Part shown: positions 1 through 10,553 of the stretch, piece by piece
Layout: the number at the start of each line of letters is the position of its first letter
How positions within the stretch are numbered: the stretch's first letter is position 1
Assembly (NCBI GenBank): GCA_021927905.1
Contig: BLLK01000020.1
Span: 806,001-870,000, forward strand
Reading direction: 5' to 3'
Length of the DNA: 64,000 nt
Source of the DNA: Chaetoceros tenuissimus
Lineage: Eukaryota; Bacillariophyta; Thalassiosirophyceae; Chaetocerotales; Chaetocerotaceae
The notes under the pieces: model-generated
Told to the model about the DNA's origin: nothing
What the model saw: only the letters and a program-made list of their open reading frames with translations
Database searches by the model: none
Program-made: the position numbers and the translations under genes

Positions 1-908
1 AGAAGGTTTTCTCCATCATGATTATCTATTTCAGACTCGTTTTCATTCACTTCCTCACAAGAATCTCTTGATTCATTGACATCACCAAACTCATCTTCAA
101 AATCATCATGATTTTCTTCTGTAATTTCTTCCTCAGTTTTGTCCGTTTTCAATGCAAAAATTGAATAGACTGTGGAACCATCAGAAACAACGGTGCTATC
201 TTCTTCGTAAGAATCCTCGTCGGTAAGAATAGATCTCAAATTGTTTAGCATAGTTTCATCATTTCCAACTAGACTGTCATTACTTTCAACCCATGGCAGA
301 TTGCTCATGAAACCACACATTGGAGCATCAGTGGTTTTCTTGTTCTGAGCTACAATCAAATATCTGACAGTATTTCCCTGTTCTCCTTTTGGTACTGTTA
401 GCTCTTTCTCCACCCCATCTAGCTCAATAACAATCTGTTGCATAGTTCTAGCGCGTCTAGGAATGGTAACATCTGCATGTTTCGAATCAACACGAGTAAA
501 TCTAACTTCATCAAGATCAGCATCAGAGTTTTCTCTTTCATTAGTAAATTCATCTCTGTTCTCTTTAGCAGCAGCTTGCTCTGCTTTTGCCTTTTCAGCT
601 TCTTTCTCTGCCTTCTCTGCCTTGAGATACTTCCTATCTTCTTTCTTGGCCAAGAAGAAACGAACAGTATTTCCCTGCTCACCATGAGGAACGTTCAGGT
701 TATACTGCTTTCCTTCAATCTCGATATTGATCTTATCCATTGTTCTAGTACGTCTTGGAATGGTAACATCTGCATGCTTTGTATCTACACGTACAAACTT
801 CACTGCCTCTTTGATTTCTTCAACAGGTTGTTCTGCTTCATCTTCTTCAAGAGGAGGATAAGACTGCCCAACAGGCATAGTCCACGGCATATCTGATGAG
901 GTCGACAT
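1..908 (-). CDS. Acidic protein with two copies of a 53-residue repeat (3' part outside window)
   Basis: The frame is open from an ATG at 908 to the window edge (302 codons, no stop seen), so the C-terminus is missing. Residues 38-90 and 137-189 are two copies of one domain: both contain RVD[TS]KHADVTIPRR, then R-T-M, and end in GEQGNTVR; they are spaced 99 residues apart. Between them lies a Lys/Glu/Ala-rich, probably helical linker (about 88-118). After the second copy the protein is acidic and Ser/Glu-rich. I do not recognise the domain. The repeat explains why DNA around 440-480 and 745-790 looks alike (the tctgcatg-containing stretches). No signal peptide or membrane segment is visible. 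Confidence 0.8.
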   Translation of the reverse strand, partial: MSTSSDMPWTMPVGQSYPPLEEDEAEQPVEEIKEAVKFVRVDTKHADVTIPRRTRTMDKINIEIEGKQYNLNVPHGEQGNTVRFFLAKKEDRKYLKAEKAEKEAEKAKAEQAAAKENRDEFTNERENSDADLDEVRFTRVDSKHADVTIPRRARTMQQIVIELDGVEKELTVPKGEQGNTVRYLIVAQNKKTTDAPMCGFMSNLPWVESNDSLVGNDETMLNNLRSILTDEDSYEEDSTVVSDGSTVYSIFALKTDKTEEEITEENHDDFEDEFGDVNESRDSCEEVNENESEIDNHDGENL

Positions 909-1334
909 GATGAAATATAAAGTAGTAAAGAGAGAAATGTATCACTACCACTGTTGTGTATTATGGTACGCAAATCCCTATCTACCCCTATCGACTCTCA
1001 TTCATTTGGATTATTTCAACCGCCGAAATTTTTGATGCGCGGTGCAATGTTAAATGTGAAACTATCCTTTTCGACCGTTGTAAATGTCAAGAAGTCGTAT
1101 ATTTGCCTAATTTAGATACAGTTTTAGAACATTTTATACAGGTTTTAGCTAGATTAGTAAATAGATGTCTTTATGTTTAGAAGTTTAGTAGTGCATTCGG
1201 GGTTGATCTGGGCCAACTCATTTTTCTAAATTCAAATGTCACTCTACAGGTTTTGAGATTTTGATGAGCAGTCCGAGTTCCAAGTTTTCCATTTTTCAAT
1301 CTTTTCCTAGTTTTGATGAGAACCTAATTACAAA
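909..1334. other. Divergent intergenic region
   Basis: This stretch lies between two genes transcribed away from each other and presumably holds both promoters. I see no convincing gene; the short open frames in it have no protein-like composition. Confidence 0.6.
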
Positions 1335-2186
1335 ATGAATTCTCCAGTACAGACATCATCAACTGATTCTCAATGTATAGATAACATGGAAGGTATTGAC
1401 AAATCACTTCTTGCTGGTCTAGATGCATTGATGACACAAGAAGAACAGTTATATATTACAAATCTCATGACATCTGGAGATACAATGAAACTAGCTCAAG
1501 CTGCCCAAATACTCTACGAAGTGAAGAGAGTTAATATTGAAGAAAATACAAATCAACCCGGCTCTGAGAAAAAAGTTAAAGACCCAATATTGAAATTGAA
1601 GCAGTCGCGGAGTTTCCGCAAAATAAAGAACCTATTGGCAAAAAGCCCCTCCAAGACAGAACAACTTGCTTTGGAAATGGCGAATGATGTCCAGCCTCTA
1701 GCTCAGATGCCGAAATACGTAGTACTCAAGGCAGATTTTGATATAAACGCTAGACACAATAAAACTTTACAGTTTAAAGATGACGGATGGGATGGTACGA
1801 TGGCTGATGCCTTTAGTAGAATGTACGCACCTGAAGAGTCTTCTTCTTCATCTGAAGAATCAATCAGTAGCGATGATGATAGTATCAAGGAAGAAGATAT
1901 TGCACAAAGAATAAAAGCAAAGAAAGTGCAAAAATCTTCAAATTCTAAAAAGAAGAAAGATAATCGCGTGATCGTTGCGGTATCTAGGCAGGCTTTAAGA
2001 TGTGGAATTGAAGAAGGAGATGTTGTTACTCATGTAAACATGGAAGAATTTGATGGCGATGCAAATGATCTACACGAAATGATTAACGATTTCTATATAA
2101 AAGGAAACAAAGAGGCAGTGTTTAATATGGTACTAAATGCAGAACAGTCTGTAGCTAGAGAACTGCAAAACAGGCATATGAATTGA
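1335..2186 (+). CDS. Conserved-looking protein with C-terminal PDZ-like region
   Basis: This is an intronless frame of 283 codons starting at an ATG in an A-rich context and ending in TGA. The middle has a Ser/Glu/Asp-rich run (about residues 164-190) followed by a Lys-rich stretch. The last 70 or so residues (VIVAVSRQALRCGIEEGDVV, then a D-A-N-D-L-H segment) read like the ligand-binding strand and the E-G-D-V-V turn of a PDZ domain. That is inference from pattern only, because the usual GLGF loop is not clear. No targeting signal is seen. Function is unknown. Its 3' end lies 90 bases from the 3' end of the helicase gene (convergent). Confidence 0.7.
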   Translation: MNSPVQTSSTDSQCIDNMEGIDKSLLAGLDALMTQEEQLYITNLMTSGDTMKLAQAAQILYEVKRVNIEENTNQPGSEKKVKDPILKLKQSRSFRKIKNLLAKSPSKTEQLALEMANDVQPLAQMPKYVVLKADFDINARHNKTLQFKDDGWDGTMADAFSRMYAPEESSSSSEESISSDDDSIKEEDIAQRIKAKKVQKSSNSKKKKDNRVIVAVSRQALRCGIEEGDVVTHVNMEEFDGDANDLHEMINDFYIKGNKEAVFNMVLNAEQSVARELQNRHMN

Positions 2187-2275
2187 TATTCCTTTTCAGA
2201 ACAAACTCTTTTTGTATTTGCTTTATTTATTTTAATTAGCTAAGTCGTGTAAACTAATATGAACCATTCAATGTC

Positions 2276-5211
2276 TCATTCACATTGATTCAACAAATAG
2301 GACATGTATAGACCGAGCTGCTCCGCCGTACAACGACTGAGTGCTCTAGTTGTCAAATGTTCATCATTTGCTTTGATTAGTGAATCAATTCCTTTTCCGT
2401 AAAGATGCTCACCATTCTTTGTTAAAATGACAGCAGATCCTCTACTAATACCAAATACTTTCAAAAGACTGCGGAAAATCTTTTTGTACTTTCCTTTAGC
2501 ACCACGATCTCCATTCTTAATACTTTCAAGTCCCTTCTTTACCTCCAAAAGTAGCTCTTGCACTGGATCATCTTTCTTGCAATCATTCTTCTTCGAGTCG
2601 ACCTTCTGAACGAGCTTTTCTTCAGCCTTATCCTCTTCAAAAGAAAGAGAATTATTTTGTGATCTAGGTAATTTAGCTGAAACCTTTTCTTTTGTATAGC
2701 CGTTTGGAACTTGATAAGACTTAGCAAATTGCTCAGGAACGTTTAGCCCAGCAACATGATCTTTGAAGCCATAACTTTCACTCCATTCAATAGATTTTGA
2801 AGAGCCTGTACTCTGCGATGAAGACATTGACATCAAATCGTAGAGAAACCTACTAGGTTTAACCGGTTCAGTCACGTCTTTCTTCATACCATCAGCATTG
2901 AAATAAGATACTCTTTTAAAATTTGAGTATGTGACAACAACTCTTTGCCTTGCTCTCGTAAGAGCTACATATGCAATGCGACGTTCTTCATGGACTCTAT
3001 TGTTTTTAACAGAACTAGGATGCGGAAAAGCTCCCTCTGTCCATCCTGCAAGGTAAACGTCGTCAAATTCGTCACCTTTTGCTTTATGCATTGTAATCAG
3101 TTTTACTGGTTTCATTCGCAGCATATTCTTGTGCTGTCCTCTTGCCACGTTGATGGTAGGGAGAGATGATTGAGATTTTCCCTTACCAGTCTCTTTCGGA
3201 ACAATATATGGAATTCCATGGTTTCCCAGAGCCTCCTCTATCAGCTTTAGTTGGTTAGCATTGCGAACCATTACAGCTACATCACAAAGGTCATGAATGT
3301 TGGAAGTTCTATCCCCAATGAAAAAACGTTTGATAGCTTTTGCAAACCCAGAAGATCTCTCTTTTGATCTTTTCCTAATATCTGCCGCAATAAATTTCGC
3401 TTCTTCTCTTGCATCCCAAAGTCCTTGAATATGAACAGAACTCCTTGATTCCGACATCAAACCCTCTTCCACCATGAGTTTCTCGCCAATTTTTTGCTTT
3501 CCATTCGCCTCGTCAACATTCTTGTTGTCGACAATATTTTCTGCAAGATTAGAAGCCGCAAGGGCTGCAGCTGGACTGATTTCAAAGGATTTTTCATTGA
3601 TATGGTGCTCTTCTTGCCCAAGAAGGACATTTGCAGCATTCAAAATATGACGAGGTAAACGATAATTTGTTCCTAAAGGAACTACTAGGCCTTGTGGGAA
3701 ATCTCTGCGAAATCCCTCCACTGTCAACGATGGAGCTGCTCCGCGCCAGCCGTAAATGGATTGATTTGCATCTCCAGCACAAATAAGTTTTGGTACATGA
3801 TAGCAAATGGAGTCTTTCTTTGCACTTCTTTGACGTTTGGAATTCCCCAACATGATTGGCATCTTAGTCTGCTTCTTTAATTCTTCAAACTTCTCAAGTT
3901 CCTTATCTTCTGGACCTAACATGATAAGGCGTAGTAACTTATGTTGTGATACACTCACATCTTGATACTCATCCAAAACTACTTGCCGAAGACGTGACCG
4001 CACTTCTAATAACGTATCTGGTTCAGTCATGAGGAAATCATATGCCATCATTGCTACATCAGATGGATCAGCTGTCCCCATACCGGCGTGAGACGCCTGA
4101 AAAAAGACTGTATCAGAGCAAGTTGCGACATAAATATGCTGAATAAAGCAATATAAATTGAACTTACCTGATAATCTCCAGCGATGTCGAGAGCCATTAA
4201 AGCTGCATTTTGTGGAACACCAAGTCTCATAGCAAGTTCCACATAGTCATCTTTGCTCAAGTTATCATGAGAGCTACTTGCTTCCTTCACATCATTTCCA
4301 AAATTGATGGAGTAAGCATATGGAGTGGAGAGAATCCCAGCTTCTTTCCACAACTCCAAGCATCGCACAATATATTGTACTAGAGTCCCAATGCTCTGTC
4401 TCGAATCCTCCAAAGCATTCCTATACAACATCATTCTCTCTTTTGACCCATTGATTCTTCCTAAACAGTTTCGTACGCGATTCTTCATCTCCTTGCTGGA
4501 TATAATTCTAAGGGATGTATCGTTGCAATTATATTTTCTCAATATGTTAATGGCAAACGAATGAATGGTCCCACACCACAATTGATTTTCTAAATCTGTC
4601 CTTTCAGGCAGATCACAAGCTGAATCCTGATATAATATATTCATAGCTTTTTCCTTGAGAGCGACAGCATCGCGTTTCGTAAAACTCAAAATAATCATAT
4701 TCTTTGGTTCAATCTGCTTTGTACGTAATAAGTGTGCAATTCTACCTGCTAATACAGTGGTCTTGCCAGTACCAGCACCTGATTCTAAGCATATAGCTGG
4801 TGCATCTGATAATATGGAATTGTGCTGACAAATATCTTGCAGAAATTTTTGTCCTAAAACATTGCTTTCTTTTTCTTTCTGTTGAAATTGCTTTTCGACC
4901 GATGGTATCCATGCTTCGTCTTCTTCGACTGCTTCAGTTTCAATATGACGATTCAATCGCTTCATTCTCATTTGTCTTCTAGCTTCTGTGTCGAGAGTAA
5001 AAGCTGATTCATCAAACTCGTGCTGTAAAAACTTTTGCATGTCTATTTCCATATCTGTATCTATTAAATTTCTTTGTATGTTGGTTCGTTTCAGTTTGCT
5101 TATACTGTTGATTCCTATGTTTGATGTAAACGCTCCATTTGTATAGGTCCACGTGCAAGAGAGTTGCATTAGAAGCAACAGCCTCTTTGTCTGTAGTTTA
5201 TTCTTTCCCAT
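2276..5211 (-). CDS. UvrD/PcrA-family superfamily 1 DNA helicase, probably plastid-targeted
   Basis: Two exons (5211-4168 and 4096-2276) join across a 71-base GTAAGT...CAG intron to give 954 residues. All SF1A motifs are visible: Walker A GAGTGKTT (about 144-152), motif Ia LSFTKRDA, motif II LDEYQD, motif III GDANQSIYGWRGA, motif IV TNYRLP, motif V TMHKAKGDEFDDVYLAGW and motif VI YVALTRARQR. Such enzymes unwind DNA 3' to 5' in repair and replication. The N-terminus has a hydrophobic core (LLLLMQLSC) ending in N-G-A-F-T, resembling the diatom plastid signal with its A-F site, followed by a basic Ser-containing transit-like stretch. I infer a plastid nucleoid role; mitochondrion or nucleus cannot be excluded. 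The C-terminal 200 residues are Lys/Glu-rich and unassigned. Confidence 0.93.
4097..4167 (-). other. Intron of the UvrD-like helicase gene
   Basis: The donor is CAG|GTAAGT and the acceptor TTTTTTCAG|GC. Splicing joins the codons for G-D-Y-Q to A-S-H-A-G in frame and links the two halves of the helicase. Confidence 0.9.
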
Positions 5212-5539
5212 CTCCCCTAATTATAATATAAAAGTCATGGAGTCCTTCTATTTGTATATATTGAGCCAAGTACCTAATATGTTATGGTATTTACATGAGT
5301 AGTTACAGTTGATTTCATCATCTGCATCATTAGCAGCAGATGATGTTGAACAAAAGCAAAGATTTTGTGGCTGTGACATGAAGGGAGAAAAAGAGCGCGA
5401 AGGAACCCGTAAAATAACGTGTAAATATTTGTGTATTCACTTTTTCATGTTATTAATAAAATATTTTAAAATATTTTACCCCAGATACTTTCATATATTT
5501 CGTCATTGGTCTCTCTATACAAAAAAGTCTATCAAAGTT
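5212..5539. other. Intergenic spacer (helicase 5' side, hydrolase 3' side)
   Basis: Both neighbours are on the minus strand, so this stretch should contain the helicase promoter and the hydrolase terminator. It includes a very AT-rich palindromic patch near 5455-5480 (aaaatattttaaaatatttta). No gene is seen. Confidence 0.5.
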
Positions 5540-7051
5540 CTAGTCTTCAGAAGGTATCTTTCGGTATGCATCATATACTATCCATTCATATATCTGGGCT
5601 GCTGTCATTGGCTTTCCATAGAACATACCTCGCATCTTTTCTGGTATCTGTTCATTATCAAGATCTGTCTTGGTATATGGGCTTTGTATTATTGTTACAG
5701 AATCAGAATGTGTAATTTTCAATGGAGTATCTACCCATGTTGGAGGAGATGGAACAAAAATATCTTCTCCAAATTGTAACTTGCGACCTTTTTCTTGATA
5801 TTTCATCCGTTCTTCTTCTGTGATATATTCGTTCCATACCTTTTCGAAAGTCTTTTGATTCAATTCCATAAGAGAGGACGGTTTGCCTTCTTTCGTACAA
5901 GATGATAAGAAGGAAGCTTGGCTTTTAGCTTTGATTGCAAAAGTTGGTGAAATCTGTGAAACACTTTTTGGCAAGTCCTTGTGCCATTGAATAGGATCTT
6001 GAGCAGTGTAATGAATATGAATTTCTTGACCAGAGCTAGGAAATGAATTCAATTGTACTGGTTTTGAGTAGAGAAAGTCATGCTTGGTCAAATGAAAATT
6101 AGGGACAATCTCTAGTTTCTCCTTCAAATTTGCAACACTGCGTTGCATATCCATTGCGTGAGAAGCAATGAAAGCGTCATCTGACAATGCTTGGAATCTT
6201 TCCATCATTTCTCTTGACAACTGAGTTTGTTCGAATTGATCTTTACAAGCTTGAGCAAATACTTTGAACTCGTCTCCATCACGATTTTGCAATGATTTAG
6301 ACGGTCTCAAGGTAGTAATCACAACAAAGGAAGCAATCACTTCAGCTATCTTTGCATGCGCTTCTTCTAAACTCAATCTACTTTCGTAATCGTGGCGATT
6401 TGTTTTTGAAATCATTTCCCCTACAATGTTATCAGCAACTTGCATATGATTCACATCTTTCAAAATAATGATTGGTTTCTCTAAATCCAAGTTATCACGT
6501 CCTCTTTTCTTAATTTCACGATCTAGATCTTGCAAATCTTGATGGACTGAGAAATATTTCAAGAAGCCGTCAACTTCCCCCAAGACAGTCAATACAGGCT
6601 TGGGATAACTTGCTAAAGAAACTGTTTCAGGCTCTGAAAAACCTGGGAACCATGATTGAAAATTGCAGCCAATTTGAATTAGCCCATCGTATAAAGATGG
6701 ATATGCTGCCGCAATTGCAACCAGTGCTCCCATCGAGTGACCAAAGACAAACTTTGCATCATAGTTAGAAGATTTGTTCAATTCAGACAAGATTTCTAAA
6801 GTTCTCGCAAGATTGGGGATGTGATTGGTATATGTTCCATAGCCAATATCCGCCTCTATACCTTTCTTCAAGCAAGCTTGTTGTAAAGATTGCAGAAATG
6901 GCTTGTATCGATCATTTTCAGTGAAGGCACCATGAATAAAGATGAAAATTACTTTGCTATGTGTCGTATGCTCTTCGTTTTTTTCAGCAGTCAGTATTTC
7001 TACACCAAGCACATTCGTGGAGTCACCCTTGCTCTCTTCTGAAACACTCAT
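5540..7051 (-). CDS. Alpha/beta-hydrolase fold protein
   Basis: The frame from the ATG at 7051 gives 503 residues without introns; the longer frame to 7069 begins with TTG, so I took the ATG. The N-terminal half is a classic alpha/beta hydrolase: the oxyanion strand IFIHGAF (about residue 36-44), the nucleophile elbow FGHSMGA (about 102-108), an acid candidate in LGEVDGF and a histidine candidate in DVNHMQVADN. These would be the Ser-Asp-His triad. The C-terminal half (about 230-503) is an alpha-helical, charged extension that I do not recognise and that ends near a Tyr/Asp-rich stretch. Substrate is unknown; no targeting peptide is visible, so the enzyme is probably cytosolic. It diverges from the p24 gene across a 387-base spacer. 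Confidence 0.85.
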   Translation of the reverse strand: MSVSEESKGDSTNVLGVEILTAEKNEEHTTHSKVIFIFIHGAFTENDRYKPFLQSLQQACLKKGIEADIGYGTYTNHIPNLARTLEILSELNKSSNYDAKFVFGHSMGALVAIAAAYPSLYDGLIQIGCNFQSWFPGFSEPETVSLASYPKPVLTVLGEVDGFLKYFSVHQDLQDLDREIKKRGRDNLDLEKPIIILKDVNHMQVADNIVGEMISKTNRHDYESRLSLEEAHAKIAEVIASFVVITTLRPSKSLQNRDGDEFKVFAQACKDQFEQTQLSREMMERFQALSDDAFIASHAMDMQRSVANLKEKLEIVPNFHLTKHDFLYSKPVQLNSFPSSGQEIHIHYTAQDPIQWHKDLPKSVSQISPTFAIKAKSQASFLSSCTKEGKPSSLMELNQKTFEKVWNEYITEEERMKYQEKGRKLQFGEDIFVPSPPTWVDTPLKITHSDSVTIIQSPYTKTDLDNEQIPEKMRGMFYGKPMTAAQIYEWIVYDAYRKIPSED

Positions 7052-7438
7052 AATGTTCTTTTCTATCAACTAATTCTTCTATTACACATTTGTGCTGCTA
7101 TGTTGTACCCAGATAGGAAGATCAGCAACAAAGAAAAACGTGGCCCAAGAATCATGAGACACGTCAACAAGATGGCAACATGTGGAGAAAGAATTAGCAG
7201 GTAAATTACAGTTTGCATTAACCCTATTGAACTAGGTAGTAGACATAATAACTTCCCTAAAACAACGGTTGGATGCTTGTCGTTGGATTTTCACATTATT
7301 GCAACACAACGATGGACGAAGGGAAAAAGTATATCCGCAAGAACATAATAGTAAACAGACGAAGCCTCTAGATAAAGTACAAGCCATTCTAATACGAGTT
7401 CTTACTACACAAAAATATAAATTGAGAGAGGAAGTGAA
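7052..7438. other. Divergent intergenic region
   Basis: This is probably a bidirectional promoter between the hydrolase and the p24 gene. No gene, RNA or clear repeat is seen. Confidence 0.5.
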
Positions 7439-8345
7439 ATGAGTTTTTTGAAATTGGCACTGTCGCTCTCACTGTCAGTAGTTTTATCGCTACTAATGGT
7501 CCAACAGACCGAAGCTATGTCATTCTACGCATTAGACATGAGAGTTCCAGAGAAGTGTGTAAAAACTTACTATCCTGAAAATACAAAGCTTGAAATTGTT
7601 TATGAAATGCTCGGTGAGTCATTTAGCTTTTGAAATATGTTCATTTATACCGAGATGACACTTGTTAGTGGTTGTGCACGACATGTCATAGGTCATAGGT
7701 CGGGTATCTTGAAATATTCAAAAGGTATTCTTTCTTGCTTGACTTTATTCTATTTCTAATGAAACCCCGTCCATAGATCCAAGAAAAGATAAGCTATCAT
7801 TGGGAATGAAGGTAGACGATGGTCCGCTAACACAGACTCGAGTTACATTCACAATCAAACCAACTGATAACTCTGCCATGGCAAAAGATATTCACAATAC
7901 TCACCGACATGAACTCAAGGAAACATCGGGTAAGCTCACATACAAAGCAGTGGGAGAGGGAAAAATCAAGATTTGTGTCAAAATTGATGAAATACCGGGA
8001 AGACGTTATATTAAACCTGCACTCATTGGTTTCCGTATCAAGGAATCAGGTGAACTCGATGATTTGGGAGATGGTGTCACTGTAGATAAAAAGGATCAAG
8101 ATGCAGCGAAAAATCACATGTCGGAAATGGAACGTATCTTGAATAAAATGATTAGAGATGTGAATTTGTTGCTCAAAAATGCGGATTTGATCAAGGATGA
8201 TGAAGCTGGCTTTCATAGACAGAGTGATGAAATGAATAGTGCGGCAAAGTGGTGGCCTATGATGCATATTTGCGTCTTGTTGGTGACTGGATTCACACAG
8301 GCTAATCATGTTGTCAAATTTTTCAAGGGGAAGCATATTATCTAG
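7439..8345 (+). CDS. p24/TMED family (emp24/gp25L) cargo receptor
   Basis: Exons 7439-7613 and 7777-8345 are separated by a 163-base intron (CTCG|GTGAGT ... CATAG|AT), giving 247 residues, the usual p24 size. The order of parts is an N-terminal signal peptide (hydrophobic residues about 5-22, ending TEA), a GOLD-like beta domain with the paired cysteines in PEKCV and IKICV, a helical coiled-coil region and one C-terminal membrane segment beginning after AKWWPMMH. The short tail has the F-F pair (KFFKGKHII) that binds coat proteins. Such proteins cycle between ER and Golgi in COPI/COPII vesicles and help select cargo. The tail lacks a clean di-lysine. The assignment is firm; which p24 subfamily it belongs to is not clear. 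Confidence 0.9.
7614..7776 (+). other. Intron of the p24 gene
   Basis: The donor is GTGAGT after the M-L codons and the acceptor is CCATAG. The join restores L-D-P-R-K in frame. At 163 bases it is the longest intron I could place in the window. Confidence 0.88.
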
Positions 8346-8555
8346 CTAGAGAAAGTTTGGTCTTGCATAACATAGGAATCAGATTTTTTATGTATTTCGA
8401 CTTTTCACATTATTTTCCAGTCGTGTAACATTTTTTGATTCAAATGGATTGATGTTTTTGCATGTCAGTGTTTGGCTGTCCGAACCATTCAAAAATGCGG
8501 ATAAGGACAATGGATAAGTTCATAAAATATTGCTTTCCTAAGAAACACTTGCATT

Positions 8556-9209
8556 ATGTTGAATTCTAATACTTCGACTGTTGACAAATCTACAAACGGA
8601 AGTATCTCGCGTCTCGAGAGCACACCAAAGCCTACTGTGACTACTGACCAAAGAGTTTTTTCCAAATATTTTGAAAATTTGCAGGACGGAACTGGAAATA
8701 GTGCATTTGTTCCACTAACAAAGGAATCTTTTAGAGAGGAGTTGAAGCGAATGAGTGCCGAACCGAAAGGTTCACCAAATCCAAGAGTAGCAAGAGTAAG
8801 AAGGGGGTACAAGGAGACTAGGGGTAAGGCACCAACGATCATACCACGTCGTGCCTGCCGAATGAGTGTATCTTATGCACCAAGCAAGGAAGATAGTGAA
8901 GAAGAGATGCCTGAATCTACTCCAGAGCAAGAATCGAAAATCAAGTCTCTTCAGACTCTTGTCGCCAAACAAAAGGATGAAATCGTAGAGTATCAAGAAG
9001 AGATGACGATCCTACAACTTGAAAAGGAAAAAATCCTTGAGGAAGTTTGCACATTGAAGCGAAAGATTGATGAGTTGCAAGGGGAAGATGAGGTCAATAT
9101 GAACGTTTCCAAGAAAGTCACTGGGCATACAATGAAGAAATCAGCTTTTTGGAACTTGGTAACGTTCAATCCATTCAAATCAGTCAAGAGATCTGACAAT
9201 GTCGAATAA
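8556..9209 (+). CDS. Coiled-coil protein of unknown function
   Basis: This is an intronless frame of 217 residues from an ATG at 8556 to TAA. The N-terminal half is Ser/Thr/Lys/Arg-rich and probably disordered, with a basic patch around PRVARVRRGYKETRGK. Residues about 125-180 form a regular coiled coil with Leu/Ile heptads (KIKSLQTL ... ILQLEKEKILEEV). A basic, aromatic C-terminus follows. No catalytic motif, signal peptide or membrane segment is seen. The coding quality (length, codon use, lack of frame breaks) is good, so I believe the gene but cannot name it. It sits 210 bases downstream of the p24 gene on the same strand. Confidence 0.65.
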   Translation: MLNSNTSTVDKSTNGSISRLESTPKPTVTTDQRVFSKYFENLQDGTGNSAFVPLTKESFREELKRMSAEPKGSPNPRVARVRRGYKETRGKAPTIIPRRACRMSVSYAPSKEDSEEEMPESTPEQESKIKSLQTLVAKQKDEIVEYQEEMTILQLEKEKILEEVCTLKRKIDELQGEDEVNMNVSKKVTGHTMKKSAFWNLVTFNPFKSVKRSDNVE

Positions 9210-9293
9210 CTAAAATACTTTGAAGGTTGGACTCTTCCATGGCGAATGTCGGAAGCAACATACAGTAGTAGAAAAGTATTACTATAAGAACTT

Positions 9294-10553
9294 TTAATTC
9301 ATGAATTTAGGCACATCTCGTAGCATCAAGAATTGATTTTGCACATCTCTTTGAGATGCTGCTGCCAATTGTTGTAGAGGTAACAGTTGAAAGACATTCT
9401 CAATTTCCATACCGACTTCGTCTACACCAACAAATACATACGCCGCAATTGATACTACAAATGCTGTTGCTGATGTACTAAGACCTCCATTTACAACCAA
9501 ACTCACTGGCAAAAGCAGTAGCCACAGTGAAATAACTCTACTCAAATGGCGAGTATATGTGGGAGGTATGGGTGAACTAAATAGACGTTCATTACCACCA
9601 ACGCAAGATTCTAGTTCTTGTAGCCTTTCTTCGATCAAAAAGATTTGTTGATATCTTGAATCGCTTTTGTATAAAGTCGGTGCTAGAGCTATGGTACAAA
9701 TCTGTCGTATTCTTGATAGTATTCCAACATGCAATTTGGGCTGTTTGATTATCCATTGATATTCACTAGGATTTTTTGATTGTATCATGAGTTTCAATAT
9801 TTCTTCTTGGCTTTCTTTGCTTTCATTTCTGACTTGCCCCTTCAATATCCATCCTAGTATACTCAAGTATCGAATAGATAAAATAGCCGCCTGTGGATTC
9901 ATAGGATAAACATAATTTGCTAGGATACTGGATAGACCGCGCGAATGCAAAACAATTCTTCCCCACATTTGACGTGCTTCTAATAATCTTGCTAAACTTG
10001 CATTTGCTCGTAATGTCAAGAGCAATGCCAATGGAGCAGATAACAATGAAACTGCAGACGAGGTGCCAGCCATACGAGCAATGACTGTCTTGAACGGTCT
10101 CACTTGAAAATATTCTATAGACAATGAAACAACGATACTCCAACATGTTGCTAAAAGTACAGTAGGTAATACTTTTCGAGCTGTCGTGCTCTTTGTCCAT
10201 TTTCTCACATGCCGAAAGTATCTCCTATGAGGAGGATGTGAGTGAATATTCCATGTCTGATGTGTCCACATTCTTGTATAGCTTGAGCCTCCTACACTCA
10301 CTACAGCCGTAGGAAAAGAAATGTCAGCACTAGGGTCAGACGGTCTTAGTGATTGCAATGCTTTCCAATCCTTTTCCAATTGATCAACTGCATCGGTTTT
10401 TGCATCCAATGTGCTGCTGAATGATTCTGATTCTGCATGTGTTTGAGAACCACAAACGCTTTTTGGTCTTTCTCGGATCTGTGATCTCAGAACAAATGCG
10501 CATGAATCAAGCACGAGACATGAGTAGACTAGATATCTAATAACAGTTTTCAT
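9294..10553 (-). CDS. Bestrophin-family (UPF0187/VCCN1-like) anion channel, probably plastid-targeted
   Basis: The frame is intronless, 419 residues, with its start at an ATG. The N-terminus has a hydrophobic core ending S-C-A-F-V, matching the diatom plastid signal cleavage motif, followed by a Ser/Arg-rich transit-like region. The mature part has the bestrophin pattern: an early RHVRKW motif, two membrane segments (about 140-160 and 170-190, with LRANASLARLLEARQMW), the P-I-P-P-T-Y-T-R-H motif, a second pair of membrane segments (SLWLLLLPVSLVV and an A-Y-V-F-V-G stretch) and the conserved EVGMEIENVFQLLPL. Plant and algal members are thylakoid chloride or bicarbonate channels that tune the proton motive force or feed CO2 to the pyrenoid. 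A plastid location is inferred from the presequence. Confidence 0.85.
   Translation of the reverse strand: MKTVIRYLVYSCLVLDSCAFVLRSQIRERPKSVCGSQTHAESESFSSTLDAKTDAVDQLEKDWKALQSLRPSDPSADISFPTAVVSVGGSSYTRMWTHQTWNIHSHPPHRRYFRHVRKWTKSTTARKVLPTVLLATCWSIVVSLSIEYFQVRPFKTVIARMAGTSSAVSLLSAPLALLLTLRANASLARLLEARQMWGRIVLHSRGLSSILANYVYPMNPQAAILSIRYLSILGWILKGQVRNESKESQEEILKLMIQSKNPSEYQWIIKQPKLHVGILSRIRQICTIALAPTLYKSDSRYQQIFLIEERLQELESCVGGNERLFSSPIPPTYTRHLSRVISLWLLLLPVSLVVNGGLSTSATAFVVSIAAYVFVGVDEVGMEIENVFQLLPLQQLAAASQRDVQNQFLMLRDVPKFMN

Noticed and set aside
5309-5779. A 156-codon plus-strand frame
   Set aside because: Mostly the reverse of the hydrolase 3' end; rich in Tyr/Phe/Ile from AT-rich sequence.
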